From Leisingera sp. NJS204 (lineage in GTDB: Bacteria; Pseudomonadota; Alphaproteobacteria; Rhodobacterales; Rhodobacteraceae): DNA of 64,000 nt. The stretch is from positions 329,501 to 393,500 of the forward strand of contig NZ_CP035417.1 in assembly GCF_004123675.1 (NCBI RefSeq), given 5' to 3'. A model generated the notes under the pieces. The model was not told the DNA's origin. It saw only the letters and a program-made list of their open reading frames with translations, and did no database searches. Numbering within the stretch: the stretch's first letter is position 1; each line of letters begins with the position of its first letter. The position numbers and the translations under genes are program-made. Of this stretch, positions 35,046-44,085 are shown piece by piece.

Positions 35046-35473
35046 CCATGACCCCCAAGGAACGCGCCGAAAAATCCGCAGCTGCCATGTGGGCGGACGA
35101 CCATGCATCCAAGTGGGCGGGGATGGAGATCACCCATGCGGATGAGGGCGAGGCGACGCTGGAGCTGACCATCGCCCAGCATCACTGCAACGGCCATGGC
35201 ATCTGCCACGGCGGCGTCACGTTTATGCTGGCCGACAGCGCCTTTGCCTTTGCCTGCAACAGCCGCAATCAGGCGACCGTGGCGCAGCACAACGTGATCA
35301 GCTTCACCGCGCCGGGACGGCTGGGTGATCGGCTGATTGCCAAGGCCCGCGAGATTTCCCTGACCGGGCGCAGCGGCATTTATGATGTGGCTGTGACCAA
35401 TCAGGACGGCCGGCAGATTGCCGAATTCCGGGGCTTTTCCCGGGCGGTCAAAGGCCAGTTGTTCGACGAATAA
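35042..35473 (+). CDS. paaI: Hydroxyphenylacetyl-CoA thioesterase PaaI
   Basis: A hotdog-fold thioesterase of 143 residues. It carries the family signature NGHGICHGGVTFMLADSAFAFACN with the active-site Asp. PaaI rescues dead-end hydroxylated phenylacetyl-CoA thioesters. The start overlaps the paaG stop by four bases, and the paaK ribosome site follows directly. Confidence 0.94.
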   Translation: MTMTPKERAEKSAAAMWADDHASKWAGMEITHADEGEATLELTIAQHHCNGHGICHGGVTFMLADSAFAFACNSRNQATVAQHNVISFTAPGRLGDRLIAKAREISLTGRSGIYDVAVTNQDGRQIAEFRGFSRAVKGQLFDE

Positions 35474-35488
35474 GGCGTGGAGGATGCC

Positions 35489-36799
35489 ATGAAAGACCTG
35501 ACCCCCAACAAGGCTGATCTGGATCCGATCGAGATCGCCTCGATCGACGAAATCCGCGCTCTGCAGCTGGAACGGCTGAAATGGTCGCTGCGGCACGCCT
35601 ATGACAACGTGCCGATGTATAAGCAGCGGTTCGACGAGGCGGGTGTGCATCCGGACGACTTGCAGCAGTTGCCGGATCTGGCCAAGTTTCCCTTCACCTA
35701 CAAAAACGACCTGCGCGACAATTACCCCTTTGGCCTGTTTGCGGTGCCGCGCGAACAGATTATGCGCCTGCACGCGTCCTCTGGCACCACCGGCAAGCCG
35801 ACGGTGGTGGGCTATACGGCAAATGACATCAGCAACTGGGCCGATCTGGTGGCGCGGTCTTTGCGCGCGGCTGGTTTGCGCAAGGGCGACATGGTGCACA
35901 ACGCCTATGGCTACGGGCTGTTCACCGGCGGCCTGGGCGCCCATTACGGGATCGAACGCCTGGGCGCGACCGTGGTGCCGATGTCCGGCGGGCAGACCGA
36001 AAAACAGGTTGGCCTGATCACCGATTTCCAGCCTGACGGCATCATGGTGACGCCCTCCTACATGCTCAACATTCTGGAGCAGTACCACAAGGTTGGCTTG
36101 GACCCGCGGGGAAGCTCGCTGAAAGTCGGCATCTTCGGCGCCGAACCCTGGACAGATGCGATGCGCAAAGAGGTTGAACAGGCTTTCGACATGCATGCGG
36201 TCGATATCTACGGTCTTAGCGAAATCATGGGGCCAGGGGTGGCCAATGAATGCGTCGAGACCAAGGACGGTCCGGTGATCTGGGAGGACCACTTCCTGCC
36301 GGAAATCATCGACCCGGCCACCGGCGAGGTGCTGCCGGACGGCGAGATGGGGGAGCTGGTGTTCACCACGCTAACCAAGGAAGGCCTGCCGATGGTGCGC
36401 TACCGCACCCGCGACCTGACGCGGCTGCTGCCGGGCACTGCGCGCACGATGCGGCGGATGGAGAAGATCACCGGGCGCAGCGACGACATGATCATCCTGC
36501 GCGGCGTCAACGTCTTTCCCAGCCAGGTGGAGGAGCAGCTGATGGCCACCGGCGGGCTGGCGCCGCATTACCAGATCGAGCTGTATAAATCCGGCCGGAT
36601 GGACGCGATGCGGGTCTATGTGGAGGCCAATCCTGATGCCACGGATGAGCTGAGCAAAACCGCCGCGGCGCGGATGCTGACCAAGCGGATCAAGGATATG
36701 GTTGGTGTTTCCACCGAGATCATTGTAGGCGACCCGGGATCGGTCGAGCGCAGCCAGGGCAAGGCCAAGCGTGTCGTCGACAACCGCGGCAAGTCCTGA
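35489..36799 (+). CDS. paaK: Phenylacetate-CoA ligase
   Basis: An AMP-forming ligase of 436 residues that makes phenylacetyl-CoA, the first step of the pathway. Signatures include the ATP-binding HASSGTTGKPTVVGYT, FGAEPWTDAMR, DIYGLSEIMGPGVA and the C-terminal GRSDDMIILRGVNVFPSQVE. The ATG at 35489 has GGAGG five bases upstream; a GTG at 35477 in frame is less likely. Genes for the epoxidase (paaABCDE) are not in this window. Confidence 0.96.
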   Translation: MKDLTPNKADLDPIEIASIDEIRALQLERLKWSLRHAYDNVPMYKQRFDEAGVHPDDLQQLPDLAKFPFTYKNDLRDNYPFGLFAVPREQIMRLHASSGTTGKPTVVGYTANDISNWADLVARSLRAAGLRKGDMVHNAYGYGLFTGGLGAHYGIERLGATVVPMSGGQTEKQVGLITDFQPDGIMVTPSYMLNILEQYHKVGLDPRGSSLKVGIFGAEPWTDAMRKEVEQAFDMHAVDIYGLSEIMGPGVANECVETKDGPVIWEDHFLPEIIDPATGEVLPDGEMGELVFTTLTKEGLPMVRYRTRDLTRLLPGTARTMRRMEKITGRSDDMIILRGVNVFPSQVEEQLMATGGLAPHYQIELYKSGRMDAMRVYVEANPDATDELSKTAAARMLTKRIKDMVGVSTEIIVGDPGSVERSQGKAKRVVDNRGKS

Positions 36800-36814
36800 A
36801 CAGGGGAGTGAGTT

Positions 36815-37411
36815 TTGGCCCGCACCATCGCAAAAGACCATGATCAGAAACGCGTGCAGATCCTGAAATCCGCAGCCAAAGTATTTGCGGAGGCAGGCTA
36901 TGACCGCGCGTCAATGACCCAGCTGGCGCGGGAATGCGGGATCTCCAAGGCGAATATCTACCACTACTATGACAGCAAGGATGCCGTGCTTTTCGGCCTT
37001 CTTGACACCTATCTATGCGAGTTGCGCGACCGGGTCTGCGGGGCGGAGCTGGAGGGGCTTGGCCCCGAGGACCGGCTGCGCCGTATCGTGTCGGAAATCA
37101 TGCTGGCCTATCAGGGCGCGGATCATGAGCATCAGGTGCAGATCAGCGCCATGGGCGCGCTGCCCGAGGATCAGCAGAAGCTGCTGCGCGCCTATCAGCG
37201 TGAAATGGTGCAGTTTGTCAGCGACGCGCTGGCGGCTGTGGCACCCGGGGTGTTTGCGGGCGAAACGGCCAAGCTGCGCGGCGCCACCATGTCGGTTTTC
37301 GGCATGCTGAACTGGTACTACATGTGGAATTCCGGTGCTGGTGCGAAGGCACGTGATGACTATGCGCGGCTGGCGGCAGATCTGGTTTTGAATGGCGTCA
37401 AAGGGCTTTGA
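36815..37411 (+). CDS. paaR: TetR family regulator, probable PaaR
   Basis: A regulator of 198 residues. The N-terminal helix-turn-helix reads ILKSAAKVFAEAGYDRASM, then ARECGISKANIYHYYDSKDAVLF. The C-terminal ligand domain is typical of the AcrR/FadR-like group. It starts with TTG at 36815, with GGGGAG eight bases upstream. It is the last gene of the rightward paa operon, and a PaaR-type palindrome sits before paaG and paaZ, so autorepression and control of both directions is likely. Confidence 0.85.
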   Translation: MARTIAKDHDQKRVQILKSAAKVFAEAGYDRASMTQLARECGISKANIYHYYDSKDAVLFGLLDTYLCELRDRVCGAELEGLGPEDRLRRIVSEIMLAYQGADHEHQVQISAMGALPEDQQKLLRAYQREMVQFVSDALAAVAPGVFAGETAKLRGATMSVFGMLNWYYMWNSGAGAKARDDYARLAADLVLNGVKGL

Positions 37412-37514
37412 CGCCCGCGCAGGCCTGCACAAATGCTTGAAGCTAACAGCCGGCACAGTTTCTTTTGCGTTTGCGCCGCTTCGCGCTAAGCTATCGCCCC
37501 AATAGGAGGGCGGC

Positions 37515-37730
37515 ATGGCAAACCCTGAAAGTTTCGAAAAGTTCTACTACAAGAAAGTCGGGCTGGGCGAGGGCTGCGGCTGCGCCGAGCGGGTGATCGA
37601 CAACCACGAATTCGACCGTCAATCGGGCCACCCGCAGCTGAAATCATTTGGCCGCAGATTTTCACTGCGGTCTTTTGCGCTGAAGTACGGGCTGATCTCC
37701 CGGCGCCGGCCGTCCCCGGACGCGGAATAG
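37515..37730 (+). CDS. Small conserved-looking protein, 71 residues
   Basis: The ATG has AGGAGG seven bases upstream, one of the best ribosome sites in the window. The product is basic, with a Gly/Cys stretch (LGEGCGCAERVIDNHEFD) in the middle and an Arg/Lys-rich C-terminal half (FGRRFSLRSFALKYG). There is no signal peptide or membrane segment. The two cysteines spaced CGC could bind metal. The family is not recognised. It stands alone between paaR and the convergent trpS. Confidence 0.6.
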   Translation: MANPESFEKFYYKKVGLGEGCGCAERVIDNHEFDRQSGHPQLKSFGRRFSLRSFALKYGLISRRRPSPDAE

Positions 37731-37797
37731 GCGCTCGCAGGGGCAGCAAAGGCTACGCCACCAGCCTTGTGGAAAGCCAATGGCGTAACTGGTTTTG

Positions 37798-38826
37798 TCA
37801 GATCTGGACCGGCGGCACCATACCGACGATTTCATAAGTTTTGCGCAGGATCGGCGCGGTGATTTCGCGCGCGCGCTCGGATCCGCGGGTCAGAATGCGG
37901 TCGATCTCGTCCTGTTCACCCATCAGCCGCGCCATCTCGGTCGAAATAGGCGCCAGTTTCGACACTGCCAGATCCGCCAGCATCGGCTTGAATTCCGAGA
38001 ACTGTTTGCCGCCGACATCCGCCAGCACCTGATCTACGGTCTGCTCGTTCAGCGCCGCATAGATGTTCACCAGATTGCGCGCCTCGGGGCGGTCTTCCAG
38101 GCCCTTGGCCTCGGACGGCAGCCCTTCGGGATCGGTCTTGGCCTTGCGGATCTTCTTGGCGATGGTGTCGGCGTCATCGGTCATATTGATGCGGCTGGCA
38201 TCCGACGGGTCAGATTTCGACATTTTCTTGGAGCCGTCGCGGAAGCTCATCACACGGGTGGCGGCGCCCTCGATCACCGGTTCGGTCATCGGGAAGAAAT
38301 CGACGCCATAGTCATGGTTGAACTTGGCGGCGATGTCGCGGGTCAGCTCCAGATGCTGTTTCTGGTCCTCGCCCACAGGCACATGGGTGGCGTGGTAGGT
38401 CAGAATATCAGCTGCCATCAGCGCCGGATAGGCGAACAACCCAAGCGAGGCGTTCTGGGCGTTCTTGCCGGCCTTGTCCTTGAATTGGGTCATCCGCTGC
38501 ATCCAGCCCATGCGGGCGACGCAGTTGAAAATCCAGGCCAGCTGCGCGTGTTCAGGCACCTGGGACTGATTGATCAGGATGGATTTTTCCGGATCCAGGC
38601 CGGCGGCGATGAAACCTGCGCACAGCTCGCGGGTGGATTTCATCAGGTCCTTGGGGTCCTGCCAGACAGTGATCGCATGCAGGTCCACCATGCAATAGAT
38701 GGACTCCACATCCTTGGCCTGCCAGTCGACGAACCGCTTCAGGGCACCAAGGTAGTTGCCCAGGTGCAGGTTGCCGGAGGGCTGAATCCCCGAAAAGACG
38801 CGCGGGGTGAATGTGGTTTCGCTCAT
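37798..38826 (-). CDS. trpS: Tryptophanyl-tRNA synthetase
   Basis: A class I synthetase of 342 residues. The HIGH-type motif is [14 protein letters not shown] and the KMSKS loop is exact ([13 protein letters not shown]). [10 protein letters not shown] and the Asp-containing [18 protein letters not shown] also fit. Length matches the bacterial enzyme. The upstream gene on the other strand is the rhomboid gene; a 100-base divergent spacer separates them. Confidence 0.96.
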   Translation of the reverse strand: MSETTFTPRVFSGIQPSGNLHLGNYLGALKRFVDWQAKDVESIYCMVDLHAITVWQDPKDLMKSTRELCAGFIAAGLDPEKSILINQSQVPEHAQLAWIFNCVARMGWMQRMTQFKDKAGKNAQNASLGLFAYPALMAADILTYHATHVPVGEDQKQHLELTRDIAAKFNHDYGVDFFPMTEPVIEGAATRVMSFRDGSKKMSKSDPSDASRINMTDDADTIAKKIRKAKTDPEGLPSEAKGLEDRPEARNLVNIYAALNEQTVDQVLADVGGKQFSEFKPMLADLAVSKLAPISTEMARLMGEQDEIDRILTRGSERAREITAPILRKTYEIVGMVPPVQI

Positions 38827-38926
38827 CTAGCGTAACTCCCGTCTGGAAATAGCGACCCCGGTGGCTTACCCATGGGGCTTGGATAGGTCAACAGGTGCAG
38901 AGGGTTCTGCACTGCAAGGAGACTCA

Positions 38927-39613
38927 ATGAGCAGCCCGAATAACACCGCACCCGTCAACCCGCTGCCTGCAGCCGTCGTTGCGATAGTGCTGATCATCAT
39001 CGGGATCGAAGCGGTGTTCTCGCTTGGCGCCCGCGGAATCCTGGGCGGGCCTGAGGCCATCGGCTGGCGGCTGGAGGCAGTCCAATCCTATGCGTTTTCC
39101 AGCGAGATCTTCTGGTGGATGCAGGAAAGCGGCCGCTGGCTGCCGGAGCATCTGAAGCGTTTTGTCTCTTACATCTTTGTGCATGGCGCCTTTACCCATG
39201 CGCTGTTTGTCTGCGTCTTTGTGCTGGCGATGGGCAAGATGGTGGGCGAGGTGATGGGCGATCTGGCGATGGTGATCATCTTTGTGCTGTCCGGTGCCGG
39301 CGGCGCACTGGGCTATGCGCTGCTGGTCAGCGGCGGCCAGCCTTTGATCGGCGGCTTTCCGGCGGTCTACGGGCTGATCGGGGCCTTTACCTTTCTGTTG
39401 TGGCGCTCGCTGGCTTTGGTCGGGGCGCAGCAAAGCCGGGCGTTTTCGCTGATTGCCTTTCTGATGGGGGCGCAGCTGCTGTTCGGGCTGCTGTTTGGCG
39501 GCCAGAAGGACTGGGTTGCGGATCTGGCAGGCTTTGCCACCGGGTTCGGTCTGTCGTTCTTCCTGGCGCCGGGCGGCTGGGCGCGGATCCGCAACCGCAT
39601 CCGGCACGATTGA
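38927..39613 (+). CDS. Rhomboid-family membrane protein lacking the catalytic residues
   Basis: An inner-membrane protein of 228 residues with about six hydrophobic segments and the rhomboid topology (FVHGAFTHALFVCVFVLAMG in loop/TM2). In active rhomboids the nucleophile sits in GxSGAVYG; here the same place reads GGFPAVYG, so the Ser is replaced (Phe144) and a Pro follows. The TM6 histidine (AHxAGxxxG in GlpG) is also gone (ADLAGFATG, Asp199). It should be a pseudoprotease. AAGGA precedes the ATG at 38927; the frame is open from 38861. Confidence 0.82.
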   Translation: MSSPNNTAPVNPLPAAVVAIVLIIIGIEAVFSLGARGILGGPEAIGWRLEAVQSYAFSSEIFWWMQESGRWLPEHLKRFVSYIFVHGAFTHALFVCVFVLAMGKMVGEVMGDLAMVIIFVLSGAGGALGYALLVSGGQPLIGGFPAVYGLIGAFTFLLWRSLALVGAQQSRAFSLIAFLMGAQLLFGLLFGGQKDWVADLAGFATGFGLSFFLAPGGWARIRNRIRHD

Positions 39614-39697
39614 CGCCGGGGGCTTCCGCCTGCTGTCAAAGCCCCTGGCGGGGCATCTCCAGCCGTTGGGCCGGGCCGGCCTGAAGGGGCGCGGGGG

Positions 39698-41248
39698 TCA
39701 GGCCTGTTTCCGGCGGCTGAGGGCGGTGCGGAACTCTGACAGGCGGAAGGCGCCAAGCGCCTGGCCTGCGGCGAAGTAGACCAGGCCGCCCAGCACCACC
39801 AGGCCTAGCAGGGACAGGTAGCGCCAGTAATCCAGCGTGAACAGCCAGCCCGCAGCCGAAGCAACAGCATAGAGCACTGCCCCCATCACAGCAGAGGCTG
39901 CCAGGATGCGCCAGGCGCGGGTGCGGAAGCGGGCGTCGAAGCGGGCCTCTTCCCCCATGCCGCGGGCGCCGAGTGCCAGTAGTGCCACCATCACCCAGCC
40001 GGCAGCGGAGGCGGCGATGGCGGGGGCGATCCAGCCCAGTACTGGCTTCAGGCCAAAGGCCAGCGCGGCGTTGACAGCCATCGCAGCCAGCGCGTAGCGA
40101 AAGGGGGTTTTGGTGTTCTCCCGCGCGAAGTAGAGCGGCTGCAGGACCTTTTGCAGCATGAAGGCTGGCAGGCCTGCGCCATAGATAGCGACGGCGATGG
40201 CGATTGCGGCCACGTCTTCGGGGCCGGTTGCACCGCGCTCATAGAGCACAGACACCAGCGGCACCGGCACGGTGATGAAGGCGACGGCAGAGGGTACGGC
40301 CAGCAGCAGCGAGAATTCTCCGGCGCGGGACAAGGCGCCCTGTGAACCGGCGCTGTCCCCGGCCCGCAGGCGGCGGGAAAGGGCAGGCAGCAGCACGATG
40401 CCGACAGCAATGCCAACCACGCCCAAAGGCAGTTGATACAGCCGGTCGGCGATGAACAGCCAGCTGGCCGCCTTTTCGATGTCAGAGGCCACGTATTGCC
40501 CGACCACCAGATTGATCTGGGTGACTCCCATGGCCAGAGCAGCGGGCACGGCAACACGCATCAGGCTGCGCATTTCGGTGTTCCAACGGGGCAGACCGGG
40601 CCGCAAGGTTATACCAGCACGGGCGGCGGCGGCCCAGACAAGCGCCAGCTGCGCGACGCCCGCCACCGGGATGGTCCAGACCAGCCACAGGACAACATCG
40701 CCGCCCATGAGGGCGCCGGCTGTCATCGCTGCACAGGCAAAAATGTTAAGGAGGACCGGCGCGGCGGCGGCGGCGGCAAAGCGGCCGGTGGCGTTCAGCA
40801 CGCCTGAGAACAATGCGGCCAGCGACATGAACAGGATGTATGGAAAGACGATGTAGCCGTAGCCCACCGCCATATCAAACCGGGCATCGCCGACAAATCC
40901 GCCGGCCGTCAGCCAGACCAGTCCCGGCATGAACACCATGCCGAGGCCAACCAGCGCCAGCACCGCAGCGGCAAGCAGGTTGAAGGCCTGCTGGGCATAA
41001 GTTCTGGCGTCCTCACCGGCCTCATACCGCTTGGAGAAAGCGGGCACAAAGGCGGCGTTAAATGCACCTTCGGCGAAGAAGCGGCGGAACATGTTGGGCA
41101 GGCGGAAGGCAACGATAAAGGCATCCAGCACCGGACCGGGGCCGATGAAGGCGGCAATCAGGATCTCGCGGGCGAATCCAAGCACGCGGCTGGCCAGCGT
41201 CCAGAACCCGACGGTCAGGAAGCCCGAAAGCAGTTTGATCGGTTTCAT
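39698..41248 (-). CDS. murJ: Lipid II flippase MurJ
   Basis: An integral membrane protein of 516 residues with about 14 hydrophobic segments. The N-terminus is the MurJ signature (TLASRVLGFAREILIAAFIGPG, then RLPNMFRRFFAEGAFNAAFVPAF). It exports lipid II for peptidoglycan synthesis. Its start overlaps the end of glnD by four bases (ATGA), so the pair is translationally coupled, an arrangement common in alphaproteobacteria. Confidence 0.95.
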   Translation of the reverse strand: MKPIKLLSGFLTVGFWTLASRVLGFAREILIAAFIGPGPVLDAFIVAFRLPNMFRRFFAEGAFNAAFVPAFSKRYEAGEDARTYAQQAFNLLAAAVLALVGLGMVFMPGLVWLTAGGFVGDARFDMAVGYGYIVFPYILFMSLAALFSGVLNATGRFAAAAAAPVLLNIFACAAMTAGALMGGDVVLWLVWTIPVAGVAQLALVWAAAARAGITLRPGLPRWNTEMRSLMRVAVPAALAMGVTQINLVVGQYVASDIEKAASWLFIADRLYQLPLGVVGIAVGIVLLPALSRRLRAGDSAGSQGALSRAGEFSLLLAVPSAVAFITVPVPLVSVLYERGATGPEDVAAIAIAVAIYGAGLPAFMLQKVLQPLYFARENTKTPFRYALAAMAVNAALAFGLKPVLGWIAPAIAASAAGWVMVALLALGARGMGEEARFDARFRTRAWRILAASAVMGAVLYAVASAAGWLFTLDYWRYLSLLGLVVLGGLVYFAAGQALGAFRLSEFRTALSRRKQA

Positions 41249-44085
41249 ACATCCGCCCGTTTTGCGCCTGCGGTGATGGCCTCGCGCAGTTTCTTCTCCA
41301 GAGTCCGCTGTTTGGACTCCGCATAGTATTTCAGGCCGAACATGTCTTTGACATAAAAGGCGTCCACCACCTGCTCGCCATAGGTCGCGATGACTGCGTT
41401 CGCAATATAGACATTGGCGGCCGCCAGCGCCCGGGCCAGATCATAAAGCAGCCCTGGCCGGTCGCGGGTGTCGACCTCGATGATGGTGTAGATTTCCGAG
41501 CCGTCGTTATCGAAGGTGATATGGGTCGGGACCTTGAAGGCGCGCTCCCGTTTCTTGATCTTGTCACGGGATTTCAGCGCGTCGCGGGTGATCACCTCGC
41601 CCTTCAGGGTCTTTTCAATCATCTGCTTAAGCCGGTGCAGGCGGATCGGATCGAAGGGGTGGCCCTCGCTGTCCTGGATCCAGAAGGCATCGGTCACATA
41701 TCCGTCCTTGGTCGTATAGGAGCGCGCATCCACCACATTGGCGCCGACCAGCGCCAGCGCGCCGGCAATGCGGGCAAAGATGCCGGGGTGATCCTCCATC
41801 ACGAAACAAGCGCGGGTCGCGTCACGGTCCACGTCCGGATAAAGCCGGATCATCACCTCGCCCGCGTCGCCCTTGGCAATGTAGTCGCGCAGCATCTCGG
41901 CGAAATCCACATGCGCGGTAATGTGCAGCCCGTGCCAGTACGGCGGATAATGCCGGGCGGTTTCGGTTTTGAGGTCGGCTTTGGTCCAGTCCTGCAACGC
42001 CTCGCGCAGGGCCTTCTTGGCCGACGCACCGCGGTGTTCGCGGTTCAAGGCTTCCATGCCGCCCTCAAGCGCTGCACGGGTCTGGCCGTAAAGCGCCCGC
42101 AGCAGGGCCGCCTTCCAGTTGTTCCAGGTGTTCGGACCAACGCCGCGGATATCGCAGACAGTCAGCAGCAACAGCAGATCCAGCCGTTTGACCGTTTGCA
42201 CCGCCTTGGCGAAATCCCGCACCGTGCGCGGGTCGGCAATGTCGCGTTTCTGGGCCATATCCGACATCAGCAGGTGATAACGCACCAGCCATTCCACGGT
42301 CTCGCATTCGGATGGCTTCAGCCCCAGCCGCGGCGCCACCTTGCGGGTGATCTGCGCACCAAGGATCGAATGGTCCTGTTCGCGTCCCTTGCCGATGTCA
42401 TGCAACAGCATCGCCACCATCAGCACTTTGCGGTTCAGCCCCTTGCGCAGGATCGAGGAAGAAAGCGGCAGCTCATCCTCCAGCTCTCCGCGCTCAATCG
42501 CGGCAAAGTTGGAGATCACCTGAATGGTATGCTCGTCCACCGTGTAGGAGTGATACATGTTGAACTGCATCATCGCCACGATGGGTTCGAACTCAGGCAG
42601 GAAGGCGGATAGCACGCCAAGTTCGTTCATCCGCCGCAACGCGCGTTCGGAATTTCCGTGTTTCAGCAAAAGGTCCAGAAAAATGCGCCGGGCTTCTTTG
42701 TCGTTGCGCATGCCGTCATCAATCAGGCGCAGATTGGCGGTGACCAGCCGCATGGCATCGGGGTGGATCAGCATGCCGGTGCGCAGGGCTTCTTCGAAAA
42801 TCCGCAGCAAATTCACCCGGTCGGCCAAAAATGCCGCCGGGTCCAGCACATCCAGCCGGTTGTGCACCACCTTGTAGCCGGGCTTGATTCGCGGGCGGCG
42901 GCGGAAGATGCGTTCCAGCAGCGGTGCGCCTTTTTGCTGACTGGCCTCCAGCTTGGTCAGGAAAATCCGGGTCAGGTCGCCGACCCGCGTCGCATGGCGG
43001 AAATACTCCTGCATGAAGATTTCCACCCCGCGGCGGCCGGCCTTGTCCTTGTATCCCATGCGGCTGGCAACCTCGACCTGCAAATCAAAGGTCAGCTGTT
43101 CCGTGGCGCGGCCGGTGGCAAGGTGCAGATGCGACCGCACCGCCCAGAGGAAAGTCGCGGCCTTGGCAAACCGCTCCAGCTCTGCCGGGCGGAACAGGCC
43201 CAGCGGCACCAGGTCTTCGGCGTCCTGCACCTGGTACAGATACTTGGCGATCCAGAACAGCGATTGCAGGTCGCGCAAGCCCCCTTTGCCCTCTTTCACG
43301 TTAGGCTCAACCATATACCGCTGGCCCTGCTTCAGGTGGCGGGCGTCGCGTTCGGCCAGTTTCGCCTCAATGAAATCAGGCGCATCCTTCGAGAACAGCT
43401 CCGCCTTCAGCCGCTTTTCCAGCTCCTTGGCCAGCGGCGCGTGGCCGGCCAGAAACCGTTGTTCCAGCATCGCGGTGCGGATCGTGTAATCCTCGCCGCC
43501 CAGCCGGATGCAGTCCTTGATGGTGCGGCTGGAATGGCCGACCTTCAGCCGCAAGTCCCACAGGATATAGAGCATGGATTCGATCACGCTCTCGGCCCAG
43601 GCGGTGATCTTGTAGGGGGTCAAAAACAGCAGATCGACATCCGAGGCCGGGGCCATTTCCCCCCGGCCATAGCCGCCGACCGCGATAACCGCGATGCGTT
43701 CGCCGCGGGTCGGGTTGGCCAGCGGGTGAAGCAATTCGCCGGCGACATACAGTGCCGTGGTCACCAGGCCGTCGGTCAGGAAAGTGTAAGAGCGGGTCAA
43801 GTCCCGCGCAGCAAAGGGGGCCGCGGCGAAGGCTTCGGCGATCGCTGCACGTCCGGCCTTGTTTGCCGCCTTCAGGATCTTCACCGTTTCCGCGCGCAGG
43901 GCCGCGGGGGTGTTGTCTTCCGCCAAGGCTATGATCCGGGACCGCACGGCTGCGGCATCAAAGATGTCCGCAGGATCGCAGATCAGCGGACCCTGCGGTT
44001 CGGGAAAGCCGTTGGCGGCGGGCTGCGCGGGGCCGGCAGCGGGTTCAGAATCCGGCGCCGGTGAAGCTGCTTGGGGCAGGGTCAA
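41245..44085 (-). CDS. glnD: PII uridylyltransferase/uridylyl-removing enzyme
   Basis: A nitrogen sensor of 946 residues that modifies PII proteins in response to glutamine. Domains in order are the nucleotidyltransferase (GGYGRGEMAPASDVDLLFL), the GlnD helical region (VEPNVKEGKGGLRDLQS), the HD domain (AMLLHDIGKGREQDHS), and two C-terminal ACT domains (DHPGIFARIAGAL and DRPGLLYDLARAL). The start at 44085 lies inside the end of the upstream lipoprotein gene (41-base overlap). No other ATG is available before the catalytic domain, so the overlap is probably real. Confidence 0.95.
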   Translation of the reverse strand: MTLPQAASPAPDSEPAAGPAQPAANGFPEPQGPLICDPADIFDAAAVRSRIIALAEDNTPAALRAETVKILKAANKAGRAAIAEAFAAAPFAARDLTRSYTFLTDGLVTTALYVAGELLHPLANPTRGERIAVIAVGGYGRGEMAPASDVDLLFLTPYKITAWAESVIESMLYILWDLRLKVGHSSRTIKDCIRLGGEDYTIRTAMLEQRFLAGHAPLAKELEKRLKAELFSKDAPDFIEAKLAERDARHLKQGQRYMVEPNVKEGKGGLRDLQSLFWIAKYLYQVQDAEDLVPLGLFRPAELERFAKAATFLWAVRSHLHLATGRATEQLTFDLQVEVASRMGYKDKAGRRGVEIFMQEYFRHATRVGDLTRIFLTKLEASQQKGAPLLERIFRRRPRIKPGYKVVHNRLDVLDPAAFLADRVNLLRIFEEALRTGMLIHPDAMRLVTANLRLIDDGMRNDKEARRIFLDLLLKHGNSERALRRMNELGVLSAFLPEFEPIVAMMQFNMYHSYTVDEHTIQVISNFAAIERGELEDELPLSSSILRKGLNRKVLMVAMLLHDIGKGREQDHSILGAQITRKVAPRLGLKPSECETVEWLVRYHLLMSDMAQKRDIADPRTVRDFAKAVQTVKRLDLLLLLTVCDIRGVGPNTWNNWKAALLRALYGQTRAALEGGMEALNREHRGASAKKALREALQDWTKADLKTETARHYPPYWHGLHITAHVDFAEMLRDYIAKGDAGEVMIRLYPDVDRDATRACFVMEDHPGIFARIAGALALVGANVVDARSYTTKDGYVTDAFWIQDSEGHPFDPIRLHRLKQMIEKTLKGEVITRDALKSRDKIKKRERAFKVPTHITFDNDGSEIYTIIEVDTRDRPGLLYDLARALAAANVYIANAVIATYGEQVVDAFYVKDMFGLKYYAESKQRTLEKKLREAITAGAKRADV

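Noticed and set aside
42658-44064. A 468-residue plus-strand frame opposite glnD
   Set aside because: glnD has four recognisable domains on the other strand; this product has none.
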